A stretch of 64,000 nucleotides of DNA, from assembly GCA_963822215.1 (NCBI GenBank), contig CAWGGX010000010.1, positions 875,201 to 939,200 of the forward strand, in the 5' to 3' direction. The notes under the pieces are model-generated. The model did no database searches, was not told the DNA's origin, and saw nothing but the letters and a program-made list of their open reading frames with translations. The stretch is from Roseiarcus sp963822215. GTDB lineage: Bacteria; Pseudomonadota; Alphaproteobacteria; Rhizobiales; Beijerinckiaceae. The translations under genes and the position numbers were made by a program. This document shows, one piece after another, positions 51,853-60,785 of this stretch (positions are counted from its first letter, which is position 1; the number at the start of each line of letters is the position of its first letter).

Positions 51853-53043
51853 ATGCCAAAGACAAGCGAGCGCATACGGGGGTTCGGCGAATCCGTCATC
51901 CGGCGGATGACCCGTGTGGCCAACCAGCATGGCGCGATCAATCTGTCCCAGGGATTCCCGGACTTCGACCCACCGAAGGCCATCATCGAGGCGGGGGTGC
52001 GGGCCATGCGCGAAGGGCCGCACCAGTACGCGGTGACGTGGGGCGATCCCGACATCCGCCGCGCCCTGGCGGCCAAGCAGAGCCGGTTCATGGGACTGGA
52101 CATCGATCCCGACCGCAACATTGTCGTTACCTGCGGCAGCACCGAAGCCATGATGGCGGCAATGCTGACGGTGTGCAATCCAGGCGATAAGGTGATTGTG
52201 TTTTCGCCTTTTTACGAGAACTACGGCGCCGACGCCATCCTGAGCGGCGCCGAGCCGATCTTTGTTCCCTTGACCCCGCCCCACTTTACCTTCGACGCGG
52301 TCGCGCTCGAAGCCGCCTTTGCCCGCCGCCCCAAGGCGGTGATTTTATGCAACCCCTCGAATCCTTCCGGCAAGGTGTTCACCCGCGAAGAACTGCTGGT
52401 GATCGCGCGCCTGGCGGACAGGTACGACACTTTTGTCATCACCGACGAGGTCTATGAGCACATCGTTTTCGCGCCCTGTCGCCACGAATACTTTGCTGCG
52501 CTGCCCGGCATGTTCGAGCGGACGATTTCATGCTCGTCGCTGTCAAAAACCTACTCGATCACCGGTTGGCGGTTGGGTTACGCCATCGCACCGGCCAACG
52601 TTATCGATGGCATGAGAAAGGTGCACGACTTTCTCACCGTCGGCGCCGCTGCGCCGCTGCAAGCGGCGGTGGTCGCCGGCCTCGAGTTTCCCGATTCCTA
52701 TTACGCCGACCTGGCTCGCAGCTACGCGGAGAAGCGAGCGCTTTTCCTTTCGTATCTGGAAAAGGCAGGATTGAGCTACTACCCGCCACAAGGCGCCTAT
52801 TACGTTCTGGTGGACATCGCCCCCTTCACGGCCGGGACTTCGGTCGACGACACGGCGTTCAGCGAATGGCTGACGCGCAGCGTGGGGGTCGCTCCGGTGC
52901 CGGGATCGAGCTTCTTTCGCGAGCCGGTCAACAATTACATCCGCTTTCATTTCGCAAAAAGGGAAGAAACCCTGGTCGCCGCTGGCGAGCGTCTGTTGCG
53001 CATCCATGAGCTGTGGAGGGACCGATCCGTCGGAAGTGGGTAA
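51853..53043 (+). CDS. PLP aminotransferase class I (methionine/kynurenine type)
   Basis: Fold-type I aminotransferase, 396 residues, close in sequence style to YbdL/KAT-III enzymes that transaminate methionine and aromatic amino acids. INLSQGFPDFDPPKAIIEAG, CGSTEAMMAAMLTVCNPGD, NPSNPSGKVFTREEL, VITDEVYEHIVF, PLP Lys in SSLSKTYSITGWRLGY, and the C-terminal Arg in NNYIRFHFAK. 65 bases after metQ, same direction, so likely part of the metNIQ unit. This suggests uptake followed by deamination of methionine, or salvage to methionine from its 2-oxo acid. Confidence 0.9.
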   Translation: MPKTSERIRGFGESVIRRMTRVANQHGAINLSQGFPDFDPPKAIIEAGVRAMREGPHQYAVTWGDPDIRRALAAKQSRFMGLDIDPDRNIVVTCGSTEAMMAAMLTVCNPGDKVIVFSPFYENYGADAILSGAEPIFVPLTPPHFTFDAVALEAAFARRPKAVILCNPSNPSGKVFTREELLVIARLADRYDTFVITDEVYEHIVFAPCRHEYFAALPGMFERTISCSSLSKTYSITGWRLGYAIAPANVIDGMRKVHDFLTVGAAAPLQAAVVAGLEFPDSYYADLARSYAEKRALFLSYLEKAGLSYYPPQGAYYVLVDIAPFTAGTSVDDTAFSEWLTRSVGVAPVPGSSFFREPVNNYIRFHFAKREETLVAAGERLLRIHELWRDRSVGSG

Positions 53044-53197
53044 CGCCACTCGCGACGACGCCCGAATGGGCAAGACGTCTACGCGCGAAAGGCCGAGCGA
53101 CGACAACTCGGGATCCCGCGATCGAAAGACCTCTGATTTCCACTCATCAAACGGATGGTCTCGACAAAGACGGTTGCGCGCCTCAGGTTGCCGGCGC

Positions 53198-55549
53198 ATG
53201 ATTCGTTCTGTGGCTCCCCGATCCGACCAATCCGAGGCCGAGGCCATTCCGCCGCTCGAGCCGTCGCGGGAGCGCTTCGGACGCGCGGCCGGCCGCATCC
53301 CGGCCTATCTCCAGGGCCTGAACGCCGAACAGCTCGCCGCGGTCGAAGCGCTCGACGGCCCCGTGCTGGTCCTGGCGGGCGCGGGCGTCGGCAAGACCCG
53401 CGTGCTGACGACGCGCATCGCGCATCTGATCGCCTCCGGCCGCGCGCGGGCGCACGAGATTCTCGCCGTCACCTTCACCAACAAGGCCGCGCGCGAAATG
53501 CGCGAGCGGGTGAGCGTTTTCACCGGCGGGCATCAGGGCATGCCCTGGCTCGGCACGTTCCATTCGATCGGCGTCAAGATCCTGCGCATGCACGCGGAGC
53601 TCGTCGGCCTGCGCCCGAACTTCACCATCCTCGATACCGACGACCAGCTCAGGCTGCTCAAGCAGGTCCTGCAAGCCGAGAACCTGGACGACAAGCGCTG
53701 GCCGGCGCGGGCGCTCGCCAGCCTGATCGACGGCTGGAAGAACCGCGGCCTCGATCCCGCGCATGTCTCGGCAAGCGAATCCGCGTCCTTCGCCGCCGGG
53801 CGCGGCGCAGCGCTCTACGCCGCCTATCAGGCGCGGCTGAAGACGCTGAACGCCGTCGATTTCGGCGACCTGCTGCTCGAATCGCTCAGACTCTTCCGCG
53901 AGCATCCCGACGTGCTCGCCTCCTTTCAGCGCCGCTTCCGCTACATCCTGGTCGACGAGTACCAGGACACCAACGCCGTCCAGTACCTGTGGCTCCGACT
54001 GCTGGCGCAGGCCGGCGGCAACATCTGCTGTGTCGGCGACGACGACCAGTCGATCTACGGCTGGCGCGGCGCCGACGTCGACAACATCCTGCGGTTCGAG
54101 GCGGACTTTCCCGGCGCGAAAGTGATTCGCCTCGAGCGCAACTACCGCTCGGGCGGCCACCTCCTCGCGGTCGCCTCGAGGCTGATCGCCCACAACCAGG
54201 GCCGCCTCGGCAAAACCCTGTTCACCGACGCGCCGATGGGCGAGCGGCCGACCGTCACCGGCGTCTGGGACAGCCAGGAGGAAGCGCGCGTCGTCGGCGA
54301 GGCGATCGAGCAGGCGCAGCGGGACGGGGTCTCGCTCGACGATGTGGCGATCCTCGTGCGCGCTTCATTCCAGATGCGCGAATTCGAGGAGCGCTTCATT
54401 ACCATGGGCTTGCCGTACAAGGTGATCGGCGGGCCGCGCTTCTACGAGCGCGCGGAGATTCGAGACGCGCTCGCCTATCTGCGCTGCATCGCCCAACCGG
54501 ACGACGACCTCGCCTTCGAACGCATCTACAACCAGCCCAGGCGCGGCCTTGGCGAGGCGACGCTCGCGCTCCTGCACGAGTTCGGCCGGCGCGCCGGCGT
54601 TTCGCTCATGCGCGCCGCCCAAATGCTGATCGAGACCGAGGAGATGAAGGCCCGGCCACGCCAGATCCTGCGCGACCTGCTGGCGCGTTTCGACCGTTGG
54701 CGCAAGCGGGCCGGCGAGTTGCCGCAGGAGGAGCTGGCGCAACTCGTCCTGGAGGAAAGCGGCTACGTCGACATGTGGAAGGCCGAGCGCACGCCCGACG
54801 CGGCGGGCCGCCTCGACAACCTCAAGGAACTCGTCCGCTCGATGGGCGAATTCCCGGACCTCGGCGCCTTCCTCGAGCATGTCTCCCTGGTCATGGACGT
54901 CGAAAGCGCCGAGGCCGGCCAGCGCGTCTCGATCATGACCCTGCACGCGGCCAAGGGACTGGAGTTCGACCTCGTCTTCCTGCCTGGTTGGGAAGAGGGC
55001 CTGTTCCCCCATCAGAGATCGCTGGACGACAACGGCCGCGCCGGGCTCGAGGAGGAGCGCCGGCTCGCCTATGTCGGCCTGACCCGAGCGCGCCGAGCGG
55101 CGAAGATCTATCACGCCGCCAACCGCCGCGTGCGCGGCCTGTGGCAGACGTCAGTTCCGTCGCGGTTCATCGACGAACTGCCGCCTGAACATGTCACGGT
55201 CGAAGAGTTGGCGAGCGCCTCCGCATTCGGCGGCTACGGCGTTTCCCGATTCGATGCAGCAGGATTCGGTTCGCGCTACGAGACGCCGGGCTCGCGCCGG
55301 GCGGAGGCGTGGACGCGGCGCGAGGAGGCGTCGCGCCCGGGCTTCGGGCAGGGCTCGATGCGGCCGCCCGACACGCGCGCGATCCCACGGCCTGCGCCCG
55401 CGACCGGCTTTGAGGCCGGCGCCCGTGTTTTCCACCTCAAATTCGGGCCGGGCAGCGTGGTCGCGGCGGACGGGCCAAAGCTCACCATCGATTTCGACCG
55501 CGCCGGCCGCAAGCTGGTGATGGAGAGCTTCGTCACGCCGGAGCCATAA
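53198..55549 (+). CDS. uvrD: UvrD/PcrA-type ATP-dependent DNA helicase
   Basis: Superfamily 1 3'-5' helicase for excision and mismatch repair, 783 residues. Motifs in order: Q-motif LNAEQLAAVEA, Walker A LAGAGVGKTRVL (Val where Ser is usual), TFTNKAAREM, GTFHSIG, VDEYQDTN, VGDDDQSIYGWRGAD, ERNYRSG, MTLHAAKGLEFD and YVGLTRARR. The C-terminal tail has a Tudor-like RNA polymerase-binding segment (VFHLKFGPGSVVAADGPKL). Start ATG at 53198. No SOS box in the 154-base gap upstream. Confidence 0.94.
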   Translation: MIRSVAPRSDQSEAEAIPPLEPSRERFGRAAGRIPAYLQGLNAEQLAAVEALDGPVLVLAGAGVGKTRVLTTRIAHLIASGRARAHEILAVTFTNKAAREMRERVSVFTGGHQGMPWLGTFHSIGVKILRMHAELVGLRPNFTILDTDDQLRLLKQVLQAENLDDKRWPARALASLIDGWKNRGLDPAHVSASESASFAAGRGAALYAAYQARLKTLNAVDFGDLLLESLRLFREHPDVLASFQRRFRYILVDEYQDTNAVQYLWLRLLAQAGGNICCVGDDDQSIYGWRGADVDNILRFEADFPGAKVIRLERNYRSGGHLLAVASRLIAHNQGRLGKTLFTDAPMGERPTVTGVWDSQEEARVVGEAIEQAQRDGVSLDDVAILVRASFQMREFEERFITMGLPYKVIGGPRFYERAEIRDALAYLRCIAQPDDDLAFERIYNQPRRGLGEATLALLHEFGRRAGVSLMRAAQMLIETEEMKARPRQILRDLLARFDRWRKRAGELPQEELAQLVLEESGYVDMWKAERTPDAAGRLDNLKELVRSMGEFPDLGAFLEHVSLVMDVESAEAGQRVSIMTLHAAKGLEFDLVFLPGWEEGLFPHQRSLDDNGRAGLEEERRLAYVGLTRARRAAKIYHAANRRVRGLWQTSVPSRFIDELPPEHVTVEELASASAFGGYGVSRFDAAGFGSRYETPGSRRAEAWTRREEASRPGFGQGSMRPPDTRAIPRPAPATGFEAGARVFHLKFGPGSVVAADGPKLTIDFDRAGRKLVMESFVTPEP

Positions 55550-55794
55550 TTGGCGAGCGACGAGCCGCCGGCGCATCGTCGCAAAGACCTGCGCAACGGA
55601 GGCGATTTGAGCGCCCAAGGGAGGCGATTCCGGTCGATTTCTGGCGATTCCAGTCGCTAAAGCTGCGATTTGGGCCGGGAAAAGCGGGCCGTCAGGGCCG
55701 ATTCGGAGGCCCAGATTCTGCAAGCGCGCGAGCGATTGAACGAAGCCGCTATCGCGGCGGAAGCGGAAGCGAGCGGATGATCGGCGGGATGGAG
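55550..55794. other. Spacer after uvrD with a possible gene end
   Basis: Between uvrD and the IS91-type element. The frame ending at about 55780 (EKRAVRADSEAQILQARERL then NEAAIAAEAEASG) looks coding in composition and may be the last 35 codons of a gene truncated by mobile-element activity. No start and no family recognised. Confidence 0.3.
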
Positions 55795-55802
55795 TGAATG
55801 TC

Positions 55803-55851
55803 CTCCTGCCTGAGAGGATGGGGTGTTCAGTAGCCCCCTCTCAGGCAGGAG
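55803..55851. repeat. 15-bp-stem hairpin at the 5' end of the IS91-type element
   Basis: CTCCTGCCTGAGAGG (55803-55817) and CCTCTCAGGCAGGAG (55837-55851) are perfect inverse arms around 19 bases. It lies seven bases before the integrase start. IS91 elements carry subterminal hairpins used in rolling-circle transposition; it could also block readthrough or translation. Confidence 0.65.
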
Positions 55852-55857
55852 TTTCAG

Positions 55858-56718
55858 ATGGCCGAGATGAGCCCTCTGCGTCGCGGGATGGTCGAGGACA
55901 TGACGATCCGCAATCTGTCGCCGGCGACCCAGCAATCGTACATCCACGCGGTTTCGAAGTTCAGCCGATATTTCGGCCATTCGCCGGATCGGCTCGGGTT
56001 GGAAGACGTCCGCGCCTACCAGGTGCATTTGATCTCGAAAGGGATCTCCTGGGCGTCGCTCAATCAGGTCGTGTGCGCGCTGCGTTTCTTCTACGGGGTG
56101 ACGCTCGGCGACGAGGCGATCCCGGAGCGGATCGCCTACGCCCGCGAGCCGCGCAAGCTGCCGGCCGTGTTGAGCGCCGGCGAAGTCGTCCGCTTTCTTG
56201 AAGCCGTCTCGAGCCTCAAGGCTCGGGTCGCGCTGACCACCGCCTATGCCGCAGGCTTGCGGGTGTCAGAGGTCGTCGGCCTGAAGGCGCCCGACATCGA
56301 CAGCGACCGCATGGTCATCCGGGTCGAATGCGGCAAGGGCGGCAAGGAGCGCTACGTCATGTTGTCCGAGCAATTGCTCGGCATCCTGCGCAGCTACTGG
56401 CGTCTCGCGCATCCCGAACGGTTTTTGTTCCCGGGTCGCGACAAGCACAGGCCGATCGAGCCGACGGTCCTGCACGCCGCCTGCCGTTCGGCGCGCGTCG
56501 CGGCCGGCATCGACAAGCGCGTGAGCGTGCACGTTCTGCGCCACAGCTTCGCGACCCATCTCCTGGAGAGCGGCGTCGACATTCGCATCATCCAGGTCTT
56601 GCTCGGACACGAGAATCTGTCGACGACGGCGCGCTACACGCACGTGTCATCGCAGGTGATCGCCAGGACTGAGAGCCCTCTCGACCGGCTCTCGCTGCAG
56701 GTGACGCCGCCGGAGTAG
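55858..56718 (+). CDS. Tyrosine-type site-specific integrase
   Basis: XerC/D-like recombinase, 286 residues. A core-binding SAM-like domain (MTIRNLSPATQQSYIHAVSK) precedes the catalytic domain with Arg in AYAAGLRVSEVVGL, Lys in GKGGKERYVML, His-x-x-Arg in HVLRHSFATHLLESG, His in LLGHENLSTTARYTHV and the Tyr in the same segment. Integrases of this type often precede IS91 transposases in rhizobia. Three bases to the transposase gene. Confidence 0.9.
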   Translation: MAEMSPLRRGMVEDMTIRNLSPATQQSYIHAVSKFSRYFGHSPDRLGLEDVRAYQVHLISKGISWASLNQVVCALRFFYGVTLGDEAIPERIAYAREPRKLPAVLSAGEVVRFLEAVSSLKARVALTTAYAAGLRVSEVVGLKAPDIDSDRMVIRVECGKGGKERYVMLSEQLLGILRSYWRLAHPERFLFPGRDKHRPIEPTVLHAACRSARVAAGIDKRVSVHVLRHSFATHLLESGVDIRIIQVLLGHENLSTTARYTHVSSQVIARTESPLDRLSLQVTPPE

Positions 56719-56721
56719 CCG

Positions 56722-57894
56722 GTGACGGCGCGGCCGGCGTTCGAACTGGCCGATGTCTTCCACCGTCACGGCGAGACTTACGAACGAGCGAACGCCGGAC
56801 ATCTCGGGCGCGTCGAGCGGCGCGTGATCGGAGCGATCACGGCCTGCCGCACGGCGTCGCTCGGCGGTCATGTCGAGCTCTGCGACGATTGCGGGCTCAC
56901 CCGCATCGCTTACAACTCGTGCAGAAACCGCCATTGCGGGAAGTGTCAGGGGTCGGCGCGCGCGGAGTGGCTCGCTGCTCGTCAGGCCGAACTGCTGCCG
57001 GTTCCCTACTTCCACGTGGTCTTCACCCTGCCGCCGGCGGCGGCCGGGATCGCTTTCCAGAACAAGCAAACGGTCTACGGCCTGTTGATGCGCGCCGCCG
57101 CCCAGGCGCTCATGACGCTTGCCGCCGAGCGTCTGGGCGCCAGGATCGGCCTCATCGCCGTCCTGCATACCTGGGGACAGACGCTGACCCACCACCCCCA
57201 TGTCCATTGTCTGGTTCCCGGCGGCGGCGTTGCCCTCGATGGTCAGCGATGGGTCTGCAAACCCAACTTCCTGCTCTCCGTCCGCGCCCTGTCGAAGACC
57301 TTCCGCCGCCTGTTCCTCGACGGCCTGGAAACCGCTTTCCGGCGCGGCGAACTCGGTTTCTTCGGCGACCTGGTCCCGCTCGCCGAGGCCGCCGCGTTCG
57401 CCGAACGCATGCGCGCTCTGCGCCAAGGCCCCTTCGTCGTCTACGCCAAGCCGCCATTCGGCGGACCCGCGCGCGTGCTCGCCTATCTCGCCCGCTACAC
57501 GCATCGAACCGCCATCGCCAATACGAGGCTCGTAGTCGTCGGCGACGATGAAGTCGCGTTCTCCTACAAGGACTATCGTCGCGGCGGGCGCCCCCGCGTC
57601 ATGCGCCTCGCCCCGCACGAGTTCATCCGGCGTTTCCTGCTCCACGTCCTGCCCGACGGCTTTCACCGCATCCGGCACTACGGCTTTCTCGCCAAGGGCG
57701 ACCGAGGCGAGAGCCTCGCGCGCTTGCGCCGCCTGCTTCAGCCCCAGCCGACCGGCGAGCCCGCCGCCGCCAGCGAGCCACAGCCAGACAAACACGCCCG
57801 CGAGCCGTTTGCCCGCTGCCCGGATTGCGGCGGTCTCATGCGCCGCATCGGCCTCGTTGACCCGGCCGCCGCATTCCGCTGCGACACATCATGA
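56722..57894 (+). CDS. IS91 family HUH transposase
   Basis: Rolling-circle transposase of 390 residues. N-terminal zinc finger CDDCGLTRIAYNSCRNRHCG; HUH-type metal motif THHPHVHCLVPGGG; region with candidate catalytic Tyr EVAFSYKDYRRGGRP. The C-terminal CPDCGGLMRRIG is a second zinc finger. Starts with GTG (GTGACGGCGCGGCC) directly after the integrase stop. Confidence 0.92.
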   Translation: MTARPAFELADVFHRHGETYERANAGHLGRVERRVIGAITACRTASLGGHVELCDDCGLTRIAYNSCRNRHCGKCQGSARAEWLAARQAELLPVPYFHVVFTLPPAAAGIAFQNKQTVYGLLMRAAAQALMTLAAERLGARIGLIAVLHTWGQTLTHHPHVHCLVPGGGVALDGQRWVCKPNFLLSVRALSKTFRRLFLDGLETAFRRGELGFFGDLVPLAEAAAFAERMRALRQGPFVVYAKPPFGGPARVLAYLARYTHRTAIANTRLVVVGDDEVAFSYKDYRRGGRPRVMRLAPHEFIRRFLLHVLPDGFHRIRHYGFLAKGDRGESLARLRRLLQPQPTGEPAAASEPQPDKHAREPFARCPDCGGLMRRIGLVDPAAAFRCDTS

Positions 57895-58593
57895 CCTCGA
57901 GTCTCGCCCCCACCTCGATCGCCCGTCCTCGCCCCCACCACCAAGCCGCTCAAGCCGCCGGCGATGAGGCTTCTTGCCGTCGCCGCTCCGCTTCGACCCA
58001 GATCCCCTCGCTGCGAAACTCGCCAGCCGCTCAAGACGTGCCGAGGGTTTCCGTGGTGAGGAGGTCCTTGATCGTCGCGAACTGCCTGACGCGCTCGGCT
58101 GCCCTGGCCGGGCTCTCATATTGGAACTCATCCTCGTCCGTCTCACGATTCTCGGTGTCTCTTTCGATCTGCTCGCGTTCGAGTCGCGCGAGATGGCTGC
58201 CCGTGGTCGGAGCAAACTGGGGACAAAGCCCATACTCAAGAATAGCGGGCCTTCTGCTTTTTCCACTTCGTCCATTTCGCGGCAAGCTCTTGAGCACCAC
58301 GACGGAGTTTCCGTTCCAATGGCGGCGCAATCGGTTCGCTTCCCGCGACTGCCTGCTTTGGCGTTTGTTTGGGCGAGCGAATTGGCTGGGCCGCTGATTT
58401 CGCCTTCCCTTGCGCGATTGGGGCCTTAGCGCGGTTCGCGTCGGCGTCGGTCGGTTGAGGTCGCCCACCGCTCGAAACCAGAGAGGCTTTCGCATCCTTT
58501 GTGCGGGACGGCGTGGGCTAGGTTCTCGCGGAGTTGCTGTTGAGCGAGACGGGGTCCTTCACCACCGGTCGGTTGAAAGTAGTGGCTCGCTTA
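57895..58593. other. Region between the IS91-type element and the broken SWIM gene
   Basis: About 700 bases without a firm gene. On the minus strand one frame ends KLRRGAQELAAKWTKWKKQK (stop near 58230) and another, ending at 58031, reads LEREQIERDTENRETDEDEF, then QYESPARAAERVRQF. Both look protein-like in composition and could be pieces of a decayed gene, perhaps the SWIM protein's variable tail or a neighbour. No homologue recognised. Confidence 0.35.
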
Positions 58594-59036
58594 CTATCGC
58601 ACCGATTTCAGTCCCGTGTCGGGATCTTTGGAGCCAGACTGAGAAGGTGCGGGCTCAAGTTCGATGCCAAACAACGCCGCGACATCATCGTCAGCAATGG
58701 TGCGTTCCGCGGCGACTTGGGTTTGCCCGATCGGCAGATTCCTCCCGGCGCCGGCGATCAGCTCCGAACGATCGACGCCGCGCAACGCGAACAAGAGGTC
58801 AGGCTCCGCGTCGAGCCGCGCGCCGACGCCATAGAGGACCGCAGACGCGTGCTTGCACATGCCGGCCCAGTCCGGGCACGAGCACCTCATTTTAATTTCA
58901 CGGGGGCCCGGAAAAGTTCATCCCCCTCTCGGCACACGCGCTCCATCACGTTCTTGGAAATCTTTCCCTGAAGCAATTCCACCAGCGAAGTGACGGAGCC
59001 CAGGCAGTCCCTGCAAATCGCTTCCCAGTGCGCCTC

Positions 59037-60456
59037 CAGCAATTCTAAAAGAGCGCGGGAAGAAATTTTCTGCGAAGGGATTCCCAAATCATTTGAAACG
59101 TGATTCACGCTGGGGATGGAGATTTTGGCGCCGCTTCTGTCTGAGCTGAAGGCGGTCTGCGCTGCGTTCCCGGACCCGCGCAAGGGGCGGAGCGGCAATA
59201 TCGCCATGGCTGATTTCGGTCTGTCCGCGTTCGCCATGTTCTTCATGCAGTGTGCGTCGTTCCTGTCCTTCCAGCGGACGCTGGAAAAGGGACAGGGCCG
59301 CTCGAACTGCCAGACCCTGTTCGGCATCGAGAAGATCCCTTCCGACAATTATATCAGGGACATGCTCGACGGCGCGGATCCCGCTCTGCTGGCGTCTTGT
59401 TTCCAGCGGGCGGAGCAACTGCTTCTCGAACCGGCGATGCGCGACGCGTTCGGCCGGCTCGGCGGCAGAACGCTCATCGCCCTCGACGGGACCGAGTATT
59501 TTTGCAGCCAGAAGATCGTCTGCCCCCATTGTCAGACGCGCAAGCGCAGCAACGGCAAGATCGAAAGCTATCATTCCATGCTGGCCGCGACCGTGGTGGC
59601 GCCGGGACATTCGAAGGTTGTTCCGCTCGCGCCGGAGTTCATCGTCAAACAGGACGGCGCCGAGAAGCAGGATTGCGAACGCAACGCCGTCAAACGCTGG
59701 CACGAGAAGCACGGCGGACGCCTGAAACCCCTGCGCCCGGTGTATCTGGGCGATGATCTGTTCGCCTGCCAGAGCGTGGTTGAGAGGCTCGCCGCCAACG
59801 GCGACGATTTCCTCTTCACCTGCAAGGAGGCCTCGCACAAGGCGCTCTACGACTTCATCGCCGGCGCCGAACTCGATCGCCATGAGATCAAGGTGCGCAA
59901 AGGCAAGCCGCACGAGATCCATCGCTACCGCTTCATCGGCAAGGTTCCGCTGCGCGACGGCAAGGACGCCGTGCTGGTCAATTGGATCGGTTTCGAAATC
60001 CTCAACGCCAAGGGCGTCGTCAAATACAGAACGGCCCTCGTCACCTCGCTGCCGGTCGCCAAAAGCAACGTCGCCGACGTCGCCGCCTGCGGCCGCGCAC
60101 GGTGGAAGATCGAGAACAAAAGCTTCAACGTTCTAAAAAATCACGGCTACGAGTTCGAGCACAACTTCGGCCACGGCGAGACCTATCTGGCCATGACGCT
60201 CGCGGCGCTCAACATGCTCGCCTTCGCCTGGCACACGGTTCTCGATCTTCTGAAGCCCCCGTGGCGACGAGCGCGCGAGGCGGCGGAAAAGCGAACGAGC
60301 TTCTTCGCCTCTCTCGCAACCCTGACCAGATTCCTCGTCTTCCCCGCCTGGTCCGAACTTCTCGAAGCCCTCGCCACCTTCACCATCCCGCCCCACCTTC
60401 TCGCCGCGCCAAAAATCGAATGACAACCACGCCGCGAGCTAGTTTTAGAATTGCTG
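59037..60456 (+). mobile_element. Complete 1,420-bp insertion sequence (DDE, IS4-like/ISNCY)
   Basis: Ends are perfect 14-bp inverted repeats, CAGCAATTCTAAAA on the left and TTTTAGAATTGCTG on the right, with further partial match inward. A 9-bp target duplication flanks it. One transposase gene fills most of it. It inserted into the SWIM gene opposite to that gene's direction. Apparently intact, so the insertion may be recent. Confidence 0.93.
59116..60423 (+). CDS. DDE transposase of the inserted IS
   Basis: 435 residues with an RNase H-like DDE core: Asp124 in IALDGTEYF, Asp213/214 in VYLGDDLFACQ, Glu333 in RARWKIENKSFNVLKNHG, the last resembling the IS4-superfamily Y(2)R(3)E(6)K-like signature. 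CPHC at about residue 136 suggests a metal knuckle after the first Asp. N-terminal FGLSAFAMFFMQCASFLSFQ is typical of a group usually filed as ISNCY or IS4-like. Full length and uninterrupted. Confidence 0.88.
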   Translation: MEILAPLLSELKAVCAAFPDPRKGRSGNIAMADFGLSAFAMFFMQCASFLSFQRTLEKGQGRSNCQTLFGIEKIPSDNYIRDMLDGADPALLASCFQRAEQLLLEPAMRDAFGRLGGRTLIALDGTEYFCSQKIVCPHCQTRKRSNGKIESYHSMLAATVVAPGHSKVVPLAPEFIVKQDGAEKQDCERNAVKRWHEKHGGRLKPLRPVYLGDDLFACQSVVERLAANGDDFLFTCKEASHKALYDFIAGAELDRHEIKVRKGKPHEIHRYRFIGKVPLRDGKDAVLVNWIGFEILNAKGVVKYRTALVTSLPVAKSNVADVAACGRARWKIENKSFNVLKNHGYEFEHNFGHGETYLAMTLAALNMLAFAWHTVLDLLKPPWRRAREAAEKRTSFFASLATLTRFLVFPAWSELLEALATFTIPPHLLAAPKIE

Positions 60457-60785
60457 GTGCGCCTCTGGGATGGTGTCGATATCGATCCTGACCGTGTAGA
60501 GTTCCGACCCGCACACCATCGCCCGGACTTGACCGCGCTCGATCTGCAGATCGACGACTGAGCCATTGCGAACATAGGTTCGGCCGCGCGGCAGGCGATT
60601 CTCGAAGTCGGAATAGCGTTCAAGATTTTCGCACCAGGCCTTGCCCCAGAAGGTTCGAGCGATCGGCCGGCCCTCAAGGACCACCGGCGAGATCTTGCGG
60701 CCCTTCTTTCTCAGCTTTTCCAGTTCCCGCGCTGCGATCGCCCGGCGTTTGGCGACTGGCACGTAGGGACGAAAGCCATAATAGC

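Larger units (their letters stand above)
55803..57990 (+). mobile_element. IS91-type element with companion tyrosine integrase
   Basis: Two tightly spaced genes, integrase then HUH transposase, preceded by a strong hairpin. A weak dyad (CGGCGA/TCGCCG, 57959-57985) follows the transposase. IS91 elements lack terminal inverted repeats and target duplications, so the outer limits are only estimated. It separates uvrD from the SWIM/SNF2 region. Confidence 0.65.
59028..60465. repeat. 9-bp target-site duplication flanking the IS
   Basis: GTGCGCCTC occurs at 59028-59036 and 60457-60465, directly flanking the element at 59037-60456. Collapsing the two rejoins the SWIM reading frame (IPEAH-WEAICRD), proof of simple insertion. 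Confidence 0.95.

Noticed and set aside
58887..59348. A 153-codon separate gene
   Set aside because: It is a chimera of IS antisense sequence and the middle of the SWIM gene; the target duplication shows it is not one gene.
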